A program made the position numbers and the translations under genes. From positions 3,195,623 to 3,259,622 of the forward strand of contig OY282444.1 of assembly GCA_958296125.1 (NCBI GenBank): a DNA stretch of 64,000 bases, in the 5' to 3' direction. This DNA is from an uncultured Poribacteria bacterium. GTDB taxonomy: Bacteria > Poribacteria > WGA-4E > PCPOR2b. Below are positions 35,075-44,279 of the stretch, piece by piece. Every line of letters begins with the position of its first letter. Positions within the stretch are counted from its first letter, which is position 1. A model generated the notes under the pieces. That model had not been told where the DNA came from, did not search any database, and was given only the letters and a program-made list of their open reading frames with translations.

Positions 35075-36472
35075 TCACTCTTGATTGATTTTAACCGTAA
35101 CAATTTCCGTCCCTTTTTCAGTATAGGCGTTCTTGATTTCAAAAGCGACCTCCGACTTACCGAGCGCGTCTTTCAACGCTTTGTCGTAATCGGTCATGTT
35201 CTTGATTCGCTGACCGTTGATTCCCACGATTAATGTTCCGAGTGCAACTCCGGCGCTAGGGGCAGGACCGCCGAGACGCACCTCTTCAATAATGACCCCC
35301 TCATCCTCAAGGCTCAAGTAGGTGTAACGCTCAAAGTTGTGGTCGCCTAGCTCACTGACAACTATACCCAACTTCGTCCAAGATTCCGAATCTGGTTCCA
35401 TTTCCAGTCCTGTGTAACGCCGTGGCATCCTACCAATCGTTACGGAGAGTTTTGTGCGTTCGCCGCGGCGAATGACTGTAAATGCTGCCTCCTCACCAAC
35501 CATCGACTCGGCGATTAGGAATCTGAATTTACGAATTTCTCGCATTTCACTTCCGTTGTATTCGACAATGATATCGCCCACTTCCATCCCGCCTTGTTTG
35601 GCGGGTGATGGATTAGGAAATCGGGTCACCCGAATACCTTCGGGGTGGGGTGCCATAAAAATCCCTAGCCACCCGCGTATCACCTGTCCATTCACAATGA
35701 GCTGGTCGCTGACCTTCTTCACGAGGTTGATGGGAATAGCGAAACCGGCTCCGGCTTTGACTGCCTCTGTCGCTGGCACATTGTCCGGGCGACGAATTGC
35801 AGAGTTGATGCCGATGACTTCGCCGCGGATGTTAAGTAAGGGGCCGCCGCTGTTTCCCCTGTTGATCCACGCATCAGTCTGGATAAAATCTTGATAGCGG
35901 AGCATCGCTGGCAACAGCGAACGTCCTTTTCCACTGATAATCCCGGTGGTGACTGTATAGTTAAGTTGGAATGGATTGCCGATTGCGATTGCGAATTGTC
36001 CGACTTTAACCTTATCCGAATCGGCAAAGGGAAGCACGGACAGTGCCGCTTGTGCATCAATTTTTAACACAGCGATGTCCGTGTTTGGGTCAACCCCAAC
36101 CAGTTGAGCATCTTTGAACTCTCTGCCGTCAAATAGGCGAATCGTGATCCGTTTCGCACCGTTTACGACATGATTATTGGTTAAAACATAACCATCTTTG
36201 CGAAAAATAAAACCCGTTCCCTCCTGTCGGTCAGAGCCTCGAGAGCGGACTCCCTTCAAGTCTAATGCAGTGATGCCAACAATGGCGGGGTTACTCTTTT
36301 CCGCAATACTAACGAAGGCATTTTCAATCGATTCTAATAATTGGACACCAGAGGGCGGAGAGATGGTGCTGTGGGTCGGATCGATGGCGTGGAGTTGAAC
36401 CTTGTTACAGGCAAAAAGTAGAAGCAACAAAACGAAGGGTATGGCAAGACTGAAGAAACAACGGTTTCTCAT
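35075..36472 (-). CDS. HtrA/DegP-type serine protease lipoprotein with two PDZ domains
   Basis: 465 residues from ATG 36472, which has AGAGG upstream and opens a signal peptide with a lipobox-like LLLLLFAC (Cys22). The trypsin-like domain shows the triad: His near 100 in TNNHVVNG, Asp near 130 in DPNTDIAVLK, and Ser near 205 in NRGNSGGPLL. Two PDZ domains follow (about 260-335 with GWLGIFMAP and 375-455 with GVIIEEVRLGG). It would refold or degrade damaged periplasmic proteins; the cysteine suggests it is held at a membrane. A strong promoter lies 160 bases upstream. Confidence 0.9.
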   Translation of the reverse strand: MRNRCFFSLAIPFVLLLLLFACNKVQLHAIDPTHSTISPPSGVQLLESIENAFVSIAEKSNPAIVGITALDLKGVRSRGSDRQEGTGFIFRKDGYVLTNNHVVNGAKRITIRLFDGREFKDAQLVGVDPNTDIAVLKIDAQAALSVLPFADSDKVKVGQFAIAIGNPFQLNYTVTTGIISGKGRSLLPAMLRYQDFIQTDAWINRGNSGGPLLNIRGEVIGINSAIRRPDNVPATEAVKAGAGFAIPINLVKKVSDQLIVNGQVIRGWLGIFMAPHPEGIRVTRFPNPSPAKQGGMEVGDIIVEYNGSEMREIRKFRFLIAESMVGEEAAFTVIRRGERTKLSVTIGRMPRRYTGLEMEPDSESWTKLGIVVSELGDHNFERYTYLSLEDEGVIIEEVRLGGPAPSAGVALGTLIVGINGQRIKNMTDYDKALKDALGKSEVAFEIKNAYTEKGTEIVTVKINQE

Positions 36473-36630
36473 AATAATTTCCTCTATCAAGCACCGACTT
36501 TGACGGATTGGAGCGATCCGATCAACGCCGAGCATCCCCGATTCCGTAAGCGTCGTAACAACGCAACGGGATCGGGATCTGTGAAGTCGTATTTGCGGGT
36601 GGACGATGGTGGAAAATGCAAACTTATGTT

Positions 36631-36660
36631 ATTATACTGATGCTTGGTTCAATGTGTCAA
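36631..36660 (-). promoter_or_regulatory. Strong sigma70-like promoter of the htrA-type gene
   Basis: On the minus strand TTGACA (36660-36655), an 18-base spacer and TATAAT (36636-36631). Both boxes are perfect. The expected transcript starts near 36624 with a leader of about 150 bases before ATG 36472. Confidence 0.75.
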
Positions 36661-36724
36661 GTGCCAAGTAGTTAGGGTCGAGTTTAGAAATTCATAAAAC
36701 AACTCAAGAATCTGGAGGGCGGGT

Positions 36725-37492
36725 ATGGCAATTTCAAATCTTTTTTCATTGGAAGGGCGGGTGGCATTGGTCACTGGAGCAAGTCGAGGGATCGGTAAAG
36801 GCATCGCAGTTGGTCTCGCCGGTGCCGGGGCGAAGCTCGCACTTGTTGCGAGATCCGAGTCAACACTCATCGAGGCGCAGCAGGGAATACGGGCTATCGG
36901 CGTTCAAGCGGAGATTTTCCCTTGTGACCTGAACCAAACAGAGGGCATTTCGGATTTGGTTGCAGCGGTGAGCGCGTCTTATGGACGGATCGATATTCTG
37001 GTCAACAACGCCGGCACAACGCACCGCGATGATGCTGTCGATTTTCCGGAAGAACGGTGGGATGATGTGGTGCGGGTTAATTTGAAGTCGGTGTGGCTGC
37101 TCTCTCAACAGATTGGACGGGGTATGGTCGATCGTGGCAGCGGAAAGATTATTAATATTGCATCACTGTTGAGTTTTTCGGGCGGTATCCGGGCATCAGC
37201 GTATGCTGCAAGCAAAGGCGGCGTGGCGCAACTGACGAAAGCACTCGCCAATGAATGGGCTTCAAAAGGCGTTAACGTGAACGCAATCGCACCGGGATAT
37301 ATCAAAACTGATATGGCAAGTGGGCTCCTGAACAATCCGGTGCGAGCCGCGCAACTGATGGATCGAATCCCGGCTGGTCAGTTTGGGACACCGGATCATA
37401 TCGCAGGCGCGGCAGTCTTTCTGGCATCTGAAGCGGCTTCATACATTCACGGGCACATTTTGACTGTCGATGGGGGGTGGATGGCACGGTGA
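36725..37492 (+). CDS. SDR family oxidoreductase (3-oxoacyl-ACP reductase-like)
   Basis: 255 residues, the size of classical short-chain dehydrogenases. The cofactor motif TGASRGIGKG is at 18-27, NNAGTTH lies around 92-98, and the catalytic Ser-Tyr-Lys set is in SLLSF...YAASKGG (Tyr near 160, Lys near 164). The C-terminal IHGHILTVDGGWMAR is the usual end. GGAGGGCGGGT precedes the ATG. It reduces or oxidises a hydroxyl/keto group using NAD(P); candidates include gluconate or sugar dehydrogenases. It stands alone between the htrA-type gene and a convergent TIM-barrel gene. Confidence 0.9.
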   Translation: MAISNLFSLEGRVALVTGASRGIGKGIAVGLAGAGAKLALVARSESTLIEAQQGIRAIGVQAEIFPCDLNQTEGISDLVAAVSASYGRIDILVNNAGTTHRDDAVDFPEERWDDVVRVNLKSVWLLSQQIGRGMVDRGSGKIINIASLLSFSGGIRASAYAASKGGVAQLTKALANEWASKGVNVNAIAPGYIKTDMASGLLNNPVRAAQLMDRIPAGQFGTPDHIAGAAVFLASEAASYIHGHILTVDGGWMAR

Positions 37493-37534
37493 GAACAATT
37501 TTTCTATACACCTATCGTCCTGCTTTGTTTAGGT

Positions 37535-37548
37535 GGCAACTTGAGTTA
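37535..37548 (-). repeat. Short copy of the CAAGTTGCC repeat end
   Basis: On the minus strand TAACTCAAGTTGCC, matching the first 13 bases of 4341-4356. It lies between two convergent genes, 43 bases after the SDR stop. No partner end was found. Confidence 0.35.
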
Positions 37549-37565
37549 ATTAGCAGAGGCCCCTC

Positions 37566-38405
37566 TCACTCCTGACAGATTTCAGCGACCATCGCGGCGT
37601 TCTCGCCAATCTGATCTCCAAACTTCTGATACATGCCGATGAGGAGAGCGTCGGTGGGTTTGATGTGCTTTAATGCGAACGCGAACTCCTCTCGAATCTG
37701 TTCCTTCGATCCAACCGCCCGCCCTGCGGCGAGTACCTTGAAAACGATACACGGTTTGTCTGTTTGCTGGATCTGCTCACACATCTTGAGACGGTGTTCA
37801 CGCAGATAGACCTCCCCCAAAGGCGGGTAACCAAACTTCCCTTCAAACTCCTCCCTGCCCCCACGAAGGTTGTAGAGGGCGGCCATATAGTAATCGACAT
37901 CCCAATCCTCGTTCTCTGCGATGCTGATGAGCTTGGGGTCGTGAGCGGACAACCCGACCAAAACGCCGGTATCCCGAATGCGCTTGAGGATGTCTTTGAG
38001 CAGATTGAGTCTGTTTTCCCGGAGACAACGATCGCCAATTCCGCCGCCATGGGGTGCCATACCGATTGGATGATGACGTGCGACTTCCGCGACGCGGTGC
38101 GGTTCATCGTACCACTGCGATGTACTGAGACATAGCCACTGAATCATGCCGCCTTCCTCCCGGTAGCGAAGTAAATCAGAGAGTGAACGCTCGGTGATTG
38201 TGTTCTGCCAAGCGTTGATCCCGACAGCTTCGGCGCGTCTCAGCGTCGCCATCACCGGATCCGATGAGTGCGCTTCCTGTTGGTGCTGAGAAAGAAGTTG
38301 GTTGAAGTGCGAATAGCCGTAGATTGGGTTGTCACCGATGATGAGTCGGCTCACCTGATACGGACCGAGTGAGATGGTTGGCAAGGTGGGAACGGTTGTG
38401 TGCAT
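37566..38405 (-). CDS. Aldo/keto-reductase-like TIM-barrel protein of unknown function
   Basis: 279 residues. It opens with ISLGPYQVSRLIIGDNPIYGYSHF, a beta-strand start reminiscent of aldo/keto reductases, and alternates strands and helices to the end (GVLVGLSAHDPKLISIAENE, then CIVFKVLAAGRAVG and TDALLIGMYQKFGDQ). The classical AKR tetrad (Asp-Tyr-Lys-His) cannot be placed with confidence, so a different chemistry is possible. Several proteins of this kind occur in Poribacteria-type genomes, often near sugar or sulfate-ester catabolism. A weak AAGGAGGCATTAACG lies before the ATG. Confidence 0.65.
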   Translation of the reverse strand: MHTTVPTLPTISLGPYQVSRLIIGDNPIYGYSHFNQLLSQHQQEAHSSDPVMATLRRAEAVGINAWQNTITERSLSDLLRYREEGGMIQWLCLSTSQWYDEPHRVAEVARHHPIGMAPHGGGIGDRCLRENRLNLLKDILKRIRDTGVLVGLSAHDPKLISIAENEDWDVDYYMAALYNLRGGREEFEGKFGYPPLGEVYLREHRLKMCEQIQQTDKPCIVFKVLAAGRAVGSKEQIREEFAFALKHIKPTDALLIGMYQKFGDQIGENAAMVAEICQE

Positions 38406-38496
38406 CGTTAATGCCTCCTTCAGATTCTGATTACTTGCATTATAAATAACCCAATGCCCGTTGTCAATAGCCTTCTGACCCTCACTGGGTTTTCGT

Positions 38497-38526
38497 TTGA
38501 CTTCCCAAACCCCGCTGTGATAGAAT
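38497..38526 (+). promoter_or_regulatory. Possible promoter for the M48 peptidase gene
   Basis: TTGACT (38497-38502), an 18-base spacer and TAGAAT (38521-38526), about 145 bases before ATG 38670. No other plus-strand gene lies between. Confidence 0.4.
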
Positions 38527-38669
38527 ACAATACCGATGATTTATGTTAATTAACGCCAATCTGACCCCATTTAACTACGCCGCACAAGGAATACAGTTGC
38601 CACCGACGGAAAAGGCATCTTTTGGAAAAAGGTTGCGTTAGACATCTCTTTACAGATAGGAATACAGTA

Positions 38670-40019
38670 ATGGGCCAGATTAGCATTGTTTTAATCGCAG
38701 GGTTGATTTTTCTGTTTTTCTTTGAACCCTCGCGGGGAGCCGGGGAGTTTAATCAACTGCTTACCCTGACCGTCACGGTCACAGTAACCATCTTACCGTC
38801 GGTGCTTGTTTATTTTCTTGGATCTTACGCGACACGCACATTGCCGACCAATCAGGATGCCCAGCTACGTCAATTGTACCTCATCAAACGATCCGCGATT
38901 GTCTTTGAATGCCTCCTGCTGATCGGTTATATCTGCGATGTATACCTGTTGAATCTGCCGCTGTTAATTGGCAAGGGGTTGGAGTGGTTTCCGTTAATTT
39001 ATACCCAGCACCTTGTGGGGATTGTCCCGCTGATCGCTGGACTGATGCTTATCCGCTTCGCGCTTTATGAAGTTGAGCAGCGGGTAACGCCACGGAACTG
39101 GAAACGGTGGGAGCTTCTCAGCGTCCACCTGAAATTTCTGCTACTGCCACTGTTGCCGCTATTTGTTTACCTGTCCCTGCTAGATCTGACTGCACACATC
39201 CCGTTTCTCGCCGAGCACGTATACTTGCCTATCGCGCTTATGGCATCGCTGATTTTTTTAGCGTATATTTATGCCCCTTTGTTATTGGGTCTTATCTGGC
39301 GGACGGGCCCGTTGGCTGATGTCAATCTAAGGAACAAGCTCCGCCGATTGGCTGCCCAAGACAACATTAAATACAAAGACATCGTTGTTTGGCAGACGGA
39401 GTTAGTTGCTAACGCGGCTGTGGCTGGAATTGTCCCATGGTCCCGCCAGATCTTCCTGACGGCCGCCCTGCTGAAACACTTTTCCGACGATGAAATTGAA
39501 GCCATTGTGGCGCATGAGTTTGGGCATGTCCGTTATAAGCATATTTTGACCTATCTCATGTTTTTGATTGCCTACTTCCTCAGCTATGCTATTTATTACA
39601 TCTACATCGGTCAGTCGCTTGAGTCAATTCTATCCCCCTCCGCCCTCATCCCAGCGATTGGTTTGGTCTTTTTCATTTTCCTTTATTTTATTATCATTTT
39701 CCGCGCCCTGTCGAGACGTTTTGAGCATCAAGCAGATCTATACGCCGTTGCACTGACAGGCAAGCCACAGGCACTCCAACTCGCCTTGGTCCGACTCGCA
39801 TACCTCAACCACACGCCCCGATCCATCCAGCGTCTGTTTGAGCTATTTCAGACGCATCCTTCGGTTGACCGACGAATCGACTTTGTTGAGCGGTTCAAGG
39901 GGGGTGATCCGTCTGCTTTACGCTACCAAAACTACCTGCTTGAGGTTAAGCTGCTCCTCGCTTTGTTACCGGTGCTCGCTTGTATCCTCTTTTTTAGCAA
40001 CTTGTTCGAGTTAGGGTGA
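38670..40019 (+). CDS. M48 family membrane metallopeptidase (HtpX/Ste24-like)
   Basis: 449 residues. The HExxH zinc motif is HEFGH at 282-286 and the third ligand is Glu352 in FEHQAD. Five or six transmembrane helices precede and two follow (about 320-350). Family members cut misfolded membrane proteins or, as Ste24, process lipidated peptides. TAGGAATACAGTA precedes ATG 38670; a TTG at 38622 is possible but has no Shine-Dalgarno. The C-terminal segment (FELFQTHPSVDRRIDFVERF) is typical of M48. glnD follows after 72 bases. Confidence 0.9.
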   Translation: MGQISIVLIAGLIFLFFFEPSRGAGEFNQLLTLTVTVTVTILPSVLVYFLGSYATRTLPTNQDAQLRQLYLIKRSAIVFECLLLIGYICDVYLLNLPLLIGKGLEWFPLIYTQHLVGIVPLIAGLMLIRFALYEVEQRVTPRNWKRWELLSVHLKFLLLPLLPLFVYLSLLDLTAHIPFLAEHVYLPIALMASLIFLAYIYAPLLLGLIWRTGPLADVNLRNKLRRLAAQDNIKYKDIVVWQTELVANAAVAGIVPWSRQIFLTAALLKHFSDDEIEAIVAHEFGHVRYKHILTYLMFLIAYFLSYAIYYIYIGQSLESILSPSALIPAIGLVFFIFLYFIIIFRALSRRFEHQADLYAVALTGKPQALQLALVRLAYLNHTPRSIQRLFELFQTHPSVDRRIDFVERFKGGDPSALRYQNYLLEVKLLLALLPVLACILFFSNLFELG

Positions 40020-40091
40020 CAACCTACTGAATCTTTGAAAGTTTCAATATTTCAGATTGTGGACTCTCGGTGCTTCACCGGAGGAAGACAA

Positions 40092-42767
40092 GTGCAACAG
40101 CAACATAACCGTAAACTTGTGGAAGAACTAAAAGACTTTTGTGCTAAAGAACGTGAGCGCATCTATTCTCGCCACCGCTTTGGAATTGGTGGCAGGGAGG
40201 TTGTCGAAGAATATACCCGCCTCGCAGACAACGTGATCCAACGCATCTATCAATCTGCGGTCAAAGCAGACTACGGCGTGCCCAGATTATCTGAAGATGC
40301 TCCCATCGCCATCCTCGCATTGGGTGGCTATGGACGGGAGATGCTGAATCCATATTCAGATATTGACATCATGCTGGTCTATGATCCATCGCAACTGAAC
40401 GTGAGACAGGTGGAGCCGTTTGCCAACCAGTTGATTACGACGCTGTGGGACATCGGCTTTGAGGTTGGGCATAGCTGTCGATCACTCAAGGAGTGTGTTC
40501 GCGCAACCTACGACGATATTTTCTCTAAAACTTCGATGCTTGAAGCGCGATACATTGTCGGCGCGAAATCGGTGTATCGCCAATTTCAGAAATTGACCTC
40601 CAAGCACTTCTTCAAGAAGCAGGTAGGGAAGTTTATCGCGAAAACGATTAAGGAATGGAGCACCCGTCACGAATCTTACGGCGCAACGATTTATCTTCAG
40701 GAGCCGAACATCAAAGAGAGTGCCGGAGGCCTGCGGGACTTTCATACAGGCATCTGGGTTGCGGCGGTCCGTTTTGGTATCAAAGACCTTGAGGAGCTCC
40801 AAAAGCGAGGGATTATCCCCCAAACAGTAGCGACATCGTGTGAGGAGTCGCTCAATTTTCTGTGGCAGTTGCGCAATGAACTGCATTATGTGAATCAAAG
40901 AAGAAGCGATCAGTTAGTCTTAGATGTGCAAGAAACGATCGCTAAAAATCTCGGATACGAGGATAACGAGCATTCCCTCGCAGAGACAACGATGATGCGG
41001 GATTACTATCTACACGCGGAGCATCTCTATGAATTTGCAAAATTGATTATAGATCGGGTGAAGTATCGGGCATCCCCGCTACACCGATGGCTTGACCGAT
41101 GGCAGACCAAAACACTGTCTGATGGATTCGCGATTGTAAGGAACGAAATCGGTTTTCAGGATGGACATTTCGATTTCAGAGGGGACACAACACGGATTAT
41201 GAAGGTATTCGCGCACCGCCAACGACTGGGAAATCGAATCAGCGCGGATGTGCGGCATCAGATCGCTGCAAATCTTCATCTTATTGATGAAAATTTCCGA
41301 CATTCACCTGAAGTCGCCGAATGTTTCCTGTCGATTCTCCGTTACCCGCAGGCGGTTGCTGAAGTGCTACGTCGGATGCATCGCTGGCAGGTGCTAGATC
41401 GCTATTTGCCTGAGTTTGGCAAGGTGCGATCGCTTGTGCGGTCGGATCGGCCGCATCAATACACCGTTGATGAACATACCCTGTACGCGATTGAAAACCT
41501 TGAAGAAGCAACGCTGACACAGTTGAAGGACGGGCAGGCTTTTCCCAACATTCTCAAAGAGGTGGAGAAACCTGAATTGCTGCGGCTGGCAACCTTATTA
41601 CACGATGTGGGGAAAGGGGTCAATGGGCCGGGAGGACATGATGAGCGTGGGTTTAAAATGGCACAAACCGCCTTGGAACGTATGGGGTTGGATACCGTGG
41701 ATAAAGAGATGGTGCTATTTCTCATTTTGAGGCACCTGGATATGATTCACACCGCCCAGCAGCGAGACCTTGATGACCCGAAAGTCATCGAACGCTTTGC
41801 AGAGTTGGTGCAGGATGAGCAGCATCTGAAGATGCTGTATCTCTTGACATTTGCAGACATGCGCGCTGTGAGTCCAGAGATTTGGAACCAATGGAATGCG
41901 ATGCTACTTTGGCAGCTCTACACACGAACACTCGAGTTCCTGCAGGGCAAGATGGAGTTCTTGAAAGTAGAAGAACTTCAAGCCCGCGTCACTCAACGCC
42001 TTGGCAAAGCGGTTGGAGAGGCTGCAATTGCACGACACTTTGAAACAATGCCGGACCAAGGGTTGGTTTCGCAGGCACCCGACCTAATTAGCAAACAGAT
42101 TCAACTCGTTGAGAAGCTAGGAGATCACCCGATCGCTGTGTCCCATTTTGCCGAGAATCAGAGTTATACGCAAATCGGAATCTGCACCCGCAATGCGCGG
42201 GGGATTTTTCGGCAAATTACAGGTGTATGCACGGTTGAGAATGTTAATATACTGAGTGCTATGATTAACACGCGTAGCGATGGAATTGTAATCGATGTCT
42301 TGAATGTGACGGATGGACGGACGGGCAAAGGTCCAATTTTAGATTGGTATCGCCAAATTGAAGAGACGCTAACAGCTGTCTGGAATGGGGAAGTTGATGT
42401 GGAAACCGTTTTGCAGCAGCAACGCGAATCGGATTTGACCCCGCGCCGCCAACGGCGTTATATCCAGCCAAAAATCCGAATTGACAATGGGGGTTCAGAC
42501 CGTGCAACGATTATTGACATCCGCGCCCACGATCAGGTAGGTCTGCTCTACACAATCTCGGATACCTTCTATAAACTGGGCTTGGATATTCATCTCGCCA
42601 AGATTACGACCGAAGCATTTATCGCAGAGGATTCATTCTACGTGACGGACACAAATGGGGCAAAGATTACAGATCCGACTCGACTGAAAAAGACTCAGGA
42701 GGCATTGGCGCAGTTGGAAATTTTTAAGCCACCCTCCGGCGATGTAATCTGGGCAGAACAGGATTGA
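40092..42767 (+). CDS. glnD: [Protein-PII] uridylyltransferase / uridylyl-removing enzyme
   Basis: 891 residues from GTG 40092, chosen for the preceding GGAGGAAGACAA; the frame stays open to a TTG 19 codons upstream. Domain order is standard: nucleotidyltransferase with GGYGREMLNPYSDIDIML (residues 78-95, Asp90 and Asp92), helical GlnE-like part, HD domain with LLHDVGKG...GGHDERG around 500-525, and two ACT domains at the C-terminus (about 690-765 and 805-880). GlnD modifies PII proteins in response to glutamine, controlling nitrogen assimilation. No glnB or glnK lies nearby. It is the clearest core-chromosome gene of the region. Confidence 0.95.
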   Translation: MQQQHNRKLVEELKDFCAKERERIYSRHRFGIGGREVVEEYTRLADNVIQRIYQSAVKADYGVPRLSEDAPIAILALGGYGREMLNPYSDIDIMLVYDPSQLNVRQVEPFANQLITTLWDIGFEVGHSCRSLKECVRATYDDIFSKTSMLEARYIVGAKSVYRQFQKLTSKHFFKKQVGKFIAKTIKEWSTRHESYGATIYLQEPNIKESAGGLRDFHTGIWVAAVRFGIKDLEELQKRGIIPQTVATSCEESLNFLWQLRNELHYVNQRRSDQLVLDVQETIAKNLGYEDNEHSLAETTMMRDYYLHAEHLYEFAKLIIDRVKYRASPLHRWLDRWQTKTLSDGFAIVRNEIGFQDGHFDFRGDTTRIMKVFAHRQRLGNRISADVRHQIAANLHLIDENFRHSPEVAECFLSILRYPQAVAEVLRRMHRWQVLDRYLPEFGKVRSLVRSDRPHQYTVDEHTLYAIENLEEATLTQLKDGQAFPNILKEVEKPELLRLATLLHDVGKGVNGPGGHDERGFKMAQTALERMGLDTVDKEMVLFLILRHLDMIHTAQQRDLDDPKVIERFAELVQDEQHLKMLYLLTFADMRAVSPEIWNQWNAMLLWQLYTRTLEFLQGKMEFLKVEELQARVTQRLGKAVGEAAIARHFETMPDQGLVSQAPDLISKQIQLVEKLGDHPIAVSHFAENQSYTQIGICTRNARGIFRQITGVCTVENVNILSAMINTRSDGIVIDVLNVTDGRTGKGPILDWYRQIEETLTAVWNGEVDVETVLQQQRESDLTPRRQRRYIQPKIRIDNGGSDRATIIDIRAHDQVGLLYTISDTFYKLGLDIHLAKITTEAFIAEDSFYVTDTNGAKITDPTRLKKTQEALAQLEIFKPPSGDVIWAEQD

Positions 42768-42915
42768 GATGGCAGCCCGGAAAAAAGTTACCCATTTTAC
42801 ACGCGAAAAAGGTGGTATGGAGCCTCACGAGTGTAGTGGTAGCTCCCCGCGTTCAAGCGGTTCCGGGCATTGTTCCCTGAAAATGCTGGCGAATAAAGGG
42901 CCAGGCACCTGCTTT

Positions 42916-42952
42916 TTGACATACTCCCAAACCTAAAGGATTGGGATTCTTA
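42916..42952 (+). repeat. IS200/IS605-end-like hairpin (copy 2)
   Basis: TTGACATACTCCCAA, then ACCTAAAGG, then ATTGGGATTCTT forms an imperfect hairpin (CCCAA 42926-42930 with TTGGG 42941-42945, inner CCT/AGG). This matches the general form of IS200/IS605 and TnpB-element ends. No tnpA or tnpB gene is nearby, and the 237-base gap 42768-43004 holds no gene. Confidence 0.4.
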
Positions 42953-43004
42953 TCCCCGTCCGATAAGCGTCGAGCAATCTTCGCGTTTTAATGCTGATGG
43001 CACG

Positions 43005-44030
43005 CTATTTTTCTCCGGATTGATCGCACGCTACAACGCCAAAGAGATCGGTGTTATCCATCACGCCAGAGATACGTGCTGCATTGGGGCCCCAACCATA
43101 CACAGGGATGTTTGTTGTGGTATGACCGCCGGTGGACCAGGAGACGGTTGGAAAATTGCCCTTGCCGTTGTTTTCAAGGACTTTCAAGCCGCCGGTTTCG
43201 TGGTCAGCCGTTACGATGATGAGGGTGTCTGCCTGTCCCTTTGCCCAATCAATCGCAACTTGTATCGTTTTAGAGAACTCAATTGTCTCGCAGACATTGC
43301 GCTCAATGTCGTTAGAGTGTCCGGCGTGATCGATCCTACCCCCCTCAACCATCAGAAAGAAACCGGCTGGGTTTTCCGCTAATACCTTCAGCGCGGTTGC
43401 AGTCATTTCGGACAGGTGAGGTAAATCCCCAAGTCCATCAAATTCATAGGGTAGATTTGTGTCGCCAAACTGACCGGAAACTCGCGGGACATTTTCGGTG
43501 TCTAGGGATAGGAGCCCGTCCCGATCCGTCACAACCGTGTAGCCAGCTGCTTCTGCTGCTGCTTCAGCCATCCCATTGCCACCGCCGCCGAGCAGGACAT
43601 TTGGACGGGTCTGATTCAGGTAATCCTCGGCAATCTCCGCTAAATTGCCGCGTTTGGGCTCGTGGGCACCGAAGGCGGCCGGTGTGGCGTGGGTGATGAA
43701 GGTTGTGGAGACCAGGCCCGTGCTCTTGCCCTGGTCCTTGAAATGCTCTAGGAGTGTATAGAGTTCTCTGCCATCGCCCGGCAAAGCGGTGCTGATGACA
43801 CCATTGTTGACCTTGAAACCGGTCGCCATAGCGGTTGCAGCTGCCGCCGAGTCGGTCATCGGAGCGTCGGCTGAGTGTGTCATCACCTCGCCTTGATAAG
43901 GGAACGCTTCAAATGATAGCGTTCCAACCTCGCCGTGGGCGTACATGCCGGCCGCTTTGACTTTCTCGAATCCCATCCCATCGCCGATACAGAAGATAAC
44001 GTTTGTCGGCGAAGTCAGTATTTTGTTCAT
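43005..44030 (-). CDS. Alkaline phosphatase (PhoA family)
   Basis: 341 residues from ATG 44030 with AAGGA seven bases upstream. Metal and catalytic motifs: VIFCIGDGMG (11-20), MTDSAAAATA with the nucleophilic serine at 61, VEGGRIDHAGHSND, VTADHETGG and GGHTTTNIPVYGWGP. All are present, so it should hydrolyse phosphate monoesters. It is much shorter than the 450-550 residues of exported PhoA and begins directly at the first catalytic strand with no signal peptide, so a cytoplasmic enzyme or one specific for an intracellular phosphoester is suggested. It is a single-gene unit. Confidence 0.88.
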   Translation of the reverse strand: MNKILTSPTNVIFCIGDGMGFEKVKAAGMYAHGEVGTLSFEAFPYQGEVMTHSADAPMTDSAAAATAMATGFKVNNGVISTALPGDGRELYTLLEHFKDQGKSTGLVSTTFITHATPAAFGAHEPKRGNLAEIAEDYLNQTRPNVLLGGGGNGMAEAAAEAAGYTVVTDRDGLLSLDTENVPRVSGQFGDTNLPYEFDGLGDLPHLSEMTATALKVLAENPAGFFLMVEGGRIDHAGHSNDIERNVCETIEFSKTIQVAIDWAKGQADTLIIVTADHETGGLKVLENNGKGNFPTVSWSTGGHTTTNIPVYGWGPNAARISGVMDNTDLFGVVACDQSGEK

Positions 44031-44126
44031 CAATAGTCCTTTCGGGTCATTTCTAGATTGCGTCGTTCAGACATGAGCGACTCCCCTAGTCCTTCTATCT
44101 TTCTTTTTCTATGCCCACACATCTAT

Positions 44127-44184
44127 CCTAACTCAAGTTGCTAGATACCTTGCAGGTCGAGATTCATATCTCGACACCGAAATG
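44127..44184. repeat. Repeat copy with the GTCGAGAT hairpin
   Basis: TAACTCAAGTTGCTAG (44127-44142) is identical to 4341-4356, and the hairpin GTCGAGAT-TCAT-ATCTCGAC (44154-44173) is the exact inverse of that at 4376-4395. The flanking 33 bases (44152-44184) match the inverse of 4365-4397 with one difference. The inner part is thus flipped relative to the end sequence. Confidence 0.5.
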
Positions 44185-44279
44185 TCGGTTTTGGAAAATC
44201 GACCTGTGGAAGCCCTTATCCTGTTGGGTTTCACTCCATCTATTCAACCCAACCCTGCACTTTTCCTTCACCTATATGC

